Shown piece by piece: positions 55,830 through 64,000 of a stretch of DNA of 64,000 nt. Both the position numbers and the translations under genes were made by a program. The DNA comes from Micropterix aruncella (lineage: Eukaryota > Arthropoda > Insecta > Lepidoptera > Micropterigidae): assembly GCA_944548615.1 (NCBI GenBank), contig OX155961.1:24333620-24397619 (forward strand), in the 5' to 3' direction. Each line of letters begins with the position of its first letter. Position 1 is the first letter of the stretch. The notes beneath the pieces were generated by a model that saw nothing but the letters and a program-made list of their open reading frames with translations, had not been told where the DNA came from and did not search any database.

Positions 55830-58370
55830 GTTGTACAGCAATGATATCAATATCATCAACTATCAACATTATTAGGTGTTCTGCTTGTCGTTTAGTCATT
55901 TCTTTCAGTAGTTTAATTACTTTGCGTTTTTTCTGTTCGTATTAAACCATCTACCTGTTCATTTCCTCTGCCTCTTGCCCAATTTGTCAATTTTCAATAT
56001 CATTTGCTCAATATGATGTAGGCTCATGTACACCTACATCATATTTCGTATCATTGGTACACGCATGACAATACTACCGTGAAATACACTGACACAATTC
56101 AGCTATTATTTTAACCCGTGCAGCCACGAATCAGCACGATGAAACAATACTTTTACTCGGAATATATTGGATTGCATCATTTATCGGCCTATATAAACCG
56201 GCGAAAAAGCAACCAAATTATCATTCCCCGAGTGATCACCTTCCCCCAAGGTGGCGACGGCATATTCGGTACCCTTCTCACGAGGTGTGTCAACAAATCC
56301 GGCTCCTTGGTTTCCTTTTCTTATCCTCCCTAGTCTCGAAGCATCAGTCTGTAATCCCACAGACTCGAGCCGTGCCCATTACAAGATACTAGGAGCACAC
56401 ATACACTCCTCATCCGTATATCCTCGTAAGAGCAGTCACGCATCTATACCTACACTCGCGTTAACATAATTTGTTCGGGAAGCGTTATAACTGGCAATAT
56501 CAAACTTTCAATCAATAAATACCTTCTACTTCATTCAAAACCGCCTTTCAATGCGGAGATAACTCGTAAGTTGATACCACCACCTCACACCGAACAATTT
56601 GGAGTCTTGCGAGGGGTGGCCCCTCACATGTCTGTTAGGCGCTATTTCACGTTTTACAGTGTTGCCAACATGAGTGCAACAAAGTATTAAATTTATGTAA
56701 TATAAAATCTTGCGTGGCAACATCTACTTCGAATTCATACATCGTCTAATACAGGCAAAAATATATTACACGAATCAGCTCCTGGTGCAATGCGCTAACG
56801 AGGGAGTCACAAAAGGCAGCGCGACGAAACCAGCTACGTATATAAATAAAACAACAAAAAAATATTTTTTCTCATATCAAAGCGGTTACATACAAACAGA
56901 CTGCAGCCAAATAGATACCGACAACTTGAAAACGTAATCAAACCGACGGTGCTGTAAAGAACATCATTTCTGTAGCAGCATTTGCTTATTATTTTCAGTA
57001 AAACATTTAAATAAATAATATTATTTCTACAAAGATTGTAAATTCAATCTTTTATCTTACCAATAATTTACTAAGCTGATGTAGCGTATCTAGAAGCCAA
57101 TGAGAAGCTACTCAATAAACTGAAAGGATTCAAAACGCATATATTCGATTTGTTTATTCCCTGAAGGAGATTAGTCAGATATCATCCTAAAATATAGGTA
57201 TAGAGTATTTGATTTCAATTTAGCAAAATAAGAAAAGTCTTTCTCTTTAAAAAATGAATGCTTTTCGCATATAAAATACAACAATGTATAGATGTAAATT
57301 TCTTTAACTATCCAGAGTTTAGTACAATAGCACCGATACCTAAATTACCATTTTCAGCCTCGTATCTGTGCGAAAAGGAATATTCGGATATTTCAGCACT
57401 GACAAATATAAAAAGCGACTTTTATCCATCAAAGAAAAAATAAAGGTATATCCGTCGACACTTCGCCAGGCCCAAATCTCAAAATGAGTTAATTAAATGT
57501 TACAAATAAATAAATAAATATTATACATCTCTTATTGTAAACAATGCACAGTCAGGAGCAAATCAAACTTTACTTACATTTGAGGTATTTCATGAGGTCC
57601 TACTTGTGAAAAGCCTGTTTTGTAATAAAAACATAAAGATTGATGTGCCTTTTACTGTACGTACACACATAGTGTGCCATAATTTTGGATCAAGGAAATC
57701 TGTGTTAGTGTATAAAAGTCGGTTGTGTCCCTTTAAGACTTTCCCGGCGAATAGCCAACGACTGAAATAATCTGAATATTCATTTCATAATTAAAATCGG
57801 GGAGCGCCCACTCTCGGCCGGCGGACGAGACCGGTTGGGTTCCGTTGCAACTGCCTTGGGTGGCGCGGTTCATATCTCGGCTAAGGGTGGGGCTGGGCCA
57901 AGCGCCATCCAATGCCGTTATTGCTAAATTATTTAAATATAATTTGTTGGGATTTAAATATTATTAGCGTAGCTCTTATATGAGATATTCAGAAATAATG
58001 TGATAAATTTCAGCTAAATCGGATTATGCGTTTGGGTGCTAACTTGGAGTAATACACACAGATACACAGACAGACTTCCACTTAGAAATAGTCCTCATCA
58101 TCTCAGAAGGGCTCGAAATGGATATTTGACTCTCGATCGCGAAGAAAAAAATTACTGCGTTCACAATACACTCCCTCCATATTTATTGGTGAACAGGAAA
58201 GGTAAAAGTTGTGGTTTTCATTTGATTAATACACTCGTATTCTAACTGCACTTTCACTCGTATTCTAACTGCACTTTTTTTGAATTACATTACGTCTATT
58301 TTATATGCAAATATAGTCTTAAAACTGCTCTGACTAAGGAAAATGTAGTGTTTTTTTCTATACCCTCTTT
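55830..58370. other. Intergenic DNA; one GC-rich patch at 57797-57905
   Basis: Mostly AT-rich. The patch (GGGGAGCGCCCACTCTCGGC, GGTGGCGCGGTTCATATC) is CpG-rich but has no gene signature. CACACAGATACACAGACAG near 58055 is a common transposon-end style motif. Confidence 0.35.
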
Positions 58371-58374
58371 CTTC

Positions 58375-58860
58375 TTAAAATATTTTAAATTTATTAACTA
58401 TATGAATATATCCTTAACACTGCTCTAGGAATATTGTGGCTATGTGAGCGCAAACTACTTAGAGCCTGTGTTTGAATCTCAGAAAGATTCGGAACAAAAG
58501 AAATGGGATGGTAACGGCCATCAAAGAAATAGCGCGAACGGTCCGATTGCCGGCATTCTTGGCCCGAGCGAAGCTTGCTAAAGACGCTGCACTAATGCTA
58601 TTATTTCCTTTGAATGCGAATACAAATGCAATTTGTAGCTCGACACTGCAATGGCGAATGCGACGTCCACGTCCGATGGCGGACAAAGCACTCGCCACTG
58701 ACACGACACGACGCCACGCGATCAATGCAAACGTAAAAGAGTAGATATACCGCACGAAAGAGATATGCAGGATCATCCTATGTGGATGATAGATATAAAT
58801 TAATTATTGCGCATTTTAGAATTACATACACATACAAAAGTTGGATTTATTACTTAAAAT
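58375..58860. repeat. Direct duplication E, copy 1
   Basis: CTTAACACTGCTCTAGGAAT, TTTGAATCTCAGA, CCGGCATTCTTGGC, GATGGCGGACAAAGCACTCG and GATTGCGCATTTTAGAA-like blocks recur in order at 60020-60610. Open frames of about 80-105 codons on the minus strand exist in both copies but match no family I know. Confidence 0.75.
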
Positions 58861-58869
58861 ACAATCTCT

Positions 58870-60015
58870 TACAGCCACCTTCAGCAGATCAGCACGATAA
58901 TAATCGGAAACATAAATATCGGGTCGATGTTTACAGTCTGTGGCGGCCACAACCTAACAACGGTGGCGTCTGTCAAATATATTGTTCATTATTCAGTCAC
59001 TGATGCCAAATCACCATGGCAAGTTACACAATTGAGCAGAACGTTAAAACTTTATTATCTAAATGAGTATCGTTAGTGTAAGGTTATCTATCGCGTTGAC
59101 GTGAATTGGAAATCAATACCGTGCGACTAGACCACGCTAGACTTTTCTTGTGGGGTTTTCTAAAGTCGCATGTCTATTTCAATAGGCCTCATTCGACCGA
59201 TGCCCACAAAGTCAACATAACCCAGGCGATCGCTTAAATTCAGCCGGATCTATAGGCCAGTCATAAAAAATTCGGATCCTTGCCACCATGCGAAGCCGAG
59301 GCGGACATTTGAACGATGTTGTATTCCTTACATAATAGCACACATAAGCCTTTTAAATAAAAAATAATTTCATTAATACCTCCCGCACAGCTTGTTTTAT
59401 TGCAAAGGCTGACAACATCGACCCGCACGTATTGGAAAACCTTATATATCTTTAGTAAGTATTTGTATATGTATATGGTTGTAAAAGTTTGAAATACAAA
59501 AAAATATGCGCAACATATTATAATGAAAAAAAGTAAGTAAGAGGTAAAGTAATAAACGATTCAGTGATTTACCCTTATTTTTTTCGAAAAAACAGACAAT
59601 TTCTAAAAAAAATATACAATTATAATATAATATACCATATAATTTATTTCATATAAAATAATTAGATAAAATATCATATAGGATAATATAAAACCTAAGC
59701 TTATTCATTTATTTATTTATTTACAATAATTTAATTTATTTATAATAATTATACATACAAGCTTAGGTCTACAAACTTATGCACTCTTTCAAAAATAAAG
59801 ACTAGGATGAAACACTAGATTAGGAAGTAATTAAAGAAAATATATTATAAACTTCGAAAATATATTATAAATTTTCCTAATACTTTGATACCCTTCGGTC
59901 TAAAAAAAATATTTCCTTTAGCCGTGTGGACTAGAAGGTATATCTTTCTATCTACAGCTATGGTGTGACTAGGGAAAAACGTTTGGTTTTTTTTCTCTCT
60001 ATATCCTCTCTCAAT
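58870..60015. other. AT-rich intergenic DNA
   Basis: A (TTTA)n run at about 59698-59725 lies between inverted ACCTAAGCTT / AAGCTTAGGT words. No gene. Confidence 0.4.
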
Positions 60016-60019
60016 ATAA

Positions 60020-60610
60020 TCCTAATTAAAATATATTATATTTATTAACTATGCAGATATAGCCTTAACACTGCTCTAGGAATATTGTGGCGATGTGAGC
60101 GCTATCTACTTAGTGTCTGTGTTTGAATCTCAGAGTGATTCGGGACAAATGAAATGGGATGGTAAAGGCCATCAAAGAAATAGCGCGAATGGTCCCATTG
60201 CCGGCATTCTTGGCTCGAACGCGGCTCGCTAAAGAAGCTGCACTAATGTTATAATTTCTTTTGAATGCGAATACAAATTCAATGTGCAGCTCGACACTGC
60301 AATGGGAAATGCGACGTTTACGTCCGATGGCGGACAAAGCACTCGCCACTGACACGACACGACGCCACGCAAATCATTGCACAACTAAAATACCGTATAC
60401 CGCACGGTATACCGCACGAACGAGATATGCAGGATGATATTTTTATTTTATTTTATTTAGTACTTTATTCATATATTTTTTATACATATAGACACATTAT
60501 TACCAATGTTATAAAGTAACTCGGAAAAAATTAACATGCAATATAGTAAATTAGAAATTCTTGATTGCGCATTTTAGAAGTACACATACAACAGTTGGAT
60601 TTATTGCTTA
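60020..60610. repeat. Direct duplication E, copy 2
   Basis: Roughly 85-90% identical by eye to 58375-58860. It contains a local duplication ATACCGCACGGTATACCGCAC and an extra TTTTATTTTATTTTAT block near 60440. A third weak echo (GCACATTTTGAAACTAAAC) lies near 60815. Confidence 0.75.
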
Positions 60611-60619
60611 TTGCATTAT

Positions 60620-62224
60620 TTCCTATTTTTACCATTAGTTATAAGCTTTTTGTAATGATTATGGCATTATATATTTTAATATGCTAATGCTCATATCGTT
60701 CGTGTTATTTAAAAAAAAATATGAATAAATTAATTAAATATAAAAGGATATGAATATTAAAGGTATTATTTAATTTATTAAATACATTAATAAATAGATA
60801 TAGATATACATTATTGCACATTTTGAAACTAAACTTGCAACAGGCGGACTTATCCAAATATATTTTAGCTCCAAAAATATTTTAATTTTACAACTGCTCT
60901 TTTTGCCTGTGCTATTTTAGCATTGTTTTAAAACCCTACTTCATATTATTATTAACTGTAAAAATTTTAATATTCAAAATCTTTTTAATTCTCAAAATTG
61001 TTACTATCAACAGAGTGCCAGTAATTTATTGTAGATGCTAACTTCAACGTACAGTAGATTATGTTAAAATTTGATATTTTTTTGTACATGAACGTGCCTA
61101 TCTAACGTTTTATTCACAGAGATATAATGATAGGACAGTACGCGCTCTTTACCAGGTCACATTATTACAGTATCACAGTATATGCGTGTGGACGAGAGGT
61201 CCAATGGGAACATTTCTGCGGTCTAAGCGTTGAGCTGCAGGCTTCAATGCATCGACTAACGAGGATAGCTCATTGTGCAATATATAGACAACTGCCAGTA
61301 ATTAATTATCATAGACTTACTAGCTTCAAATTCTTTCATGGTAATTACTACCTGTAATCAACTTGTAAAACGTAGCTGTATATCGGTAGCAAGAACGTTA
61401 TCGGGATTCAAAATGGTGTTCATGATTGGCTCTATATATTAGTTGTAAATGCGTAGTATACAACGCGGAAAGACCCCTAATTTGAAACCTATTATTGATA
61501 CAGTAGACTAGAATAGAATAAAATAGGTTAATTGTGCTAAAAACAAATACAACATTACGTAGTGAAGATTATACTGGTTGTAAAAAACTAATTATGAACA
61601 AATGGCGGACTTATTATTATAGCGATATCTTACAGTCAAACATTTGTGGATTTATTGTTGTTATGTACAACAGTGGATGCATCGTTGCTCCGCTTAGAAC
61701 TATCCCTTTACAATTTGTGTCCTTTGTATCTTTTTAATATTATATCAGTGATTTTTATCACTTATATCACCATAAAGTGACAAAATAGAGATGCAATCTT
61801 TTCTTTATATGTCACAAGTCTTTATATAACAATTTAATCCGCTTTGTCCTGAGTTCTGTATGAGAAATATATAAAAATCCAATTCCTACATGGTCCTTAA
61901 TTGCACTATTTATGTCTAATCTGTGATTAGAGTGTATCCATAAATAGTTCATTGTCACTAGTGCTGGCCACTTTATTGATATATTAGTAGTATATGATTA
62001 GTGTTTCTTTGTCATTGTCGAATTCTTAGCATTTAAATTAGCAAAAAATATATGTTATTTATTTATTATTTTGGCAAAAAAGCAATTCCATAATAAATTC
62101 GGCCTTTAATTGAACAAATTATTCCATTTAATAGAGTGTGACACATAATATACATAGACCTAAACTTAAAATGAAGAGAAATATAAAGTGACAAGAAAGA
62201 AAAGAAAGAAAAATTCATAAGAAA
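60620..62224. other. AT-rich intergenic DNA
   Basis: No supported feature. Confidence 0.4.
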
Positions 62225-63075
62225 AATATTAAAAGTCATCAATATTTAACATATGAATTATTAAATGAAATATAATGTAATATATTATAATAATAATATA
62301 ATAACGTGCAAAACAAGCAAGCAAGCATGAGTGTAAGTGAGTGATATTCTATTAAAACTTTAAATAAAGAGAAATATAAAGTGATGAGAAAGAAAGGAAA
62401 GAAAAAATACGTGTGGCACTCGGGGACTGCCGCGGTAAAGCTATTGCATAGCATTTTTAACAACTTATGCAATTATAATTATTTATTTATTTTATTTTTT
62501 CTGATATCAGATAACTGCGCTCTATCGGAAAACGTTGAAATTATTCCGAATCATTTGCGGCTGCGGTAGCAAATGATTCGGAATAATTTAAACGTGTTCC
62601 GATAGAGCGCCGCGCACGAATTTTTTATTCGATAAAGCAAAAAAAACGGATTATTCGAAAAAAATCGTAGATAAAAATATAGATAATTAAATTATCTTTA
62701 AAATGGTGCAGGTTTCATAATAATACGCCAGATAGTATTTGCGTAGTAGTCGTTTTTGTGTTCGGTTAGAGCTAATTTCACAAATTAATTACACTATGTA
62801 ATATAAACAAAATCTAAAATATTCAAAGGTAAGAATATTAGGAAAATGTTCTTGTTTAACATATATTTTTTTCGAATCATAACCAGTACTCGTTTAGACG
62901 TAATTATCAGTTTACAATCATTAATTTTCGTTTAGAAATTTCTTCATTCGGTCGCCGCGCTGGCCTAGGCCCGCGATAAATGCTATGCAATAGCTTAAAA
63001 ACCATAAGGAAAATATAAAAAGTCATCAATATTTAATATATGGTATGGAATATTAAATAAAATATAATAATACCT
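62225..63075. repeat. Region with inverted and direct repeat ends
   Basis: AAGCTATTGCATAGCATTT at about 62439-62457 is the reverse complement of AAATGCTATGCAATAGCTT at about 62977-62995. AAAGTCATCAATATTTAA.ATATG occurs directly at about 62232 and 63018. GAGAAATATAAAGTGA with an AAGAAAG-rich run occurs at 62174 and 62370. This suggests a nested or foldback element; boundaries are not resolved. Confidence 0.5.
62517..62610. repeat. 94-nt hairpin, 42-bp arms
   Basis: GCGCTCTATCGGAAAACG..ATCATTTGC pairs with its partner ending GTTCCGATAGAGCGC at 40 of 42 positions around a 10-base loop (GGCTGCGGTA). The size is compatible with a pre-miRNA-like fold or the core of a palindromic MITE. Confidence 0.8.
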
Positions 63076-64000
63076 AGTCAAAATAAGTAGAATTCATTTT
63101 CAATACAATATATAACAACAAAATTAAAGAACAACTTTGCTTTTTAACTGTACCAACTACAAAAATCTTCTAATAAACAAAATTTATCTATACTGGCTGT
63201 TGTGAGTACCAATTTACAGCTGTGTTTTAGGCGGTTTTGGATTTCAGGTTAAGATACATACGAGTACACAACGTTTTCTCCGGAATCTTCCCCCTTTCGC
63301 TACATCTGTGAAGTCGGATTTGCCGCAATGGCAGGAATATAAACTAAATTTCAATACAGACTAACAGTTACATAATTGTCAGATCCATTACGGTCAAAAT
63401 TTACCAATATTAAGGTGGACTTTAACACCACCATAAGGAAAATCGAAAACAAGCGCATTTTTCACAAATCTTATAATGGACTTTGGACACTGCGTGACAT
63501 AATTCGTTTACCCTGCCAGAAAGCATTTCAAATTTGCCGCGTGCGGTATTGCCACCGCGCGAAGTAATTATGAAGTCAGTGATCTTGTCAAAAATCAAAA
63601 ATCTTGTAAGTGCGAGCGGGACTGAATAAACTCGCCCGCTCGCCAGTCTGAAATAAACCATCAGACGGTCAACTACTATGTGTTTTCTTTCACCGCGAGC
63701 CTCTGGCATTGGTACGTGCACCACACACCGAGAACGTCCTAAGCCCTACGACCCCAAAAGGCATTTATTAGGACCTACTTAAAATAATGTGTAAACAAAA
63801 GATTTTTTTATGTAGTAGTAAAAATTATGTTCTAATATTTAAACTTGAATGTTTACTTAACATTCAAGTCATAAAATATTTATTATCAAAGCGGATAATA
63901 TGGGGCAATTTGAGGTTGGCGAAAATATATGATTGCGATCCATTCGATTAGATAGATTATCTTTTAGATTAAAAATCCTAAAAACATATTTTATGTGCTT
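63076..64000. other. Intergenic DNA to window edge
   Basis: No supported gene; a 63-codon plus frame and a 100-codon minus frame overlap antisense and lack similarity. Confidence 0.35.

Overview
The window looks like gene-poor, repeat-dense nuclear DNA of an insect, most likely a moth or butterfly. Three signs support this. The background is AT-rich. Helitron ends of the kind common in Lepidoptera are present (5' TCTATACTAATATTATAA, 3' GGGTCAGCTAG). Several dispersed repeats are of a familiar lepidopteran style, for example the end reading GATAACCTCCTCC followed by TTGAAGTCGG. I found no bacterial-type operons, no tRNA or rRNA genes, no CRISPR array and no intact host protein-coding gene. The species call is inference.

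Layout. 0-1.4 kb: a reverse-transcriptase (RT) frame with no stop codon that runs off the left edge. 1.4-7.3 kb: copies of a GC-rich repeat family, called QP here, mixed with broken non-LTR retrotransposons. 7.3-13.1 kb: AT-rich DNA with tRNA-derived SINEs and a lepidopteran-style dispersed repeat. 13.4-19.5 kb: a retrotransposon tail, two oppositely oriented Helitrons, and QP copies, one holding a small MITE. 20-26.5 kb: RTE-type and CR1/Jockey-type fragments, a broken mariner, and more QP pieces. 26.7-35 kb: mostly AT-rich, with tandem or duplicated blocks. 35-39.3 kb: a QP copy and a 0.6 kb direct duplication whose second copy is split by a Helitron with a very long AT array. 40-43.6 kb: a piggyBac-like element and a nested QP cluster. 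44.5-55.8 kb: non-LTR pieces, a Penelope-like RT, foldback and MITE elements, and a CpG-rich stretch that may be a host promoter/first exon. 56-64 kb: AT-rich, with one direct duplication and one long hairpin.

The most unusual content is QP. It is a unit of about 0.65 kb (module Q, 5'-like; module P, 3'-like) present at about 15 places on both strands. It has no recognised protein domain, no terminal inverted repeats and no A-rich tail. Two copies are bounded by long target-site duplications: 14 bp around 5935-7288 and 13 bp around 41855-42512. That is more like retroposition than cut-and-paste transposition. Two loci (5.9-7.3 kb and 42.5-43.6 kb) carry the same rearranged order, an inverted QP sitting at the Q/P junction of another QP, so this composite is probably itself mobile.

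Nothing here works together as a pathway. The coding remnants are fragments of transposable elements, nearly all with stops, frameshifts or deletions. The exception is the edge RT frame. All calls come from reading the sequence; no database search was run.
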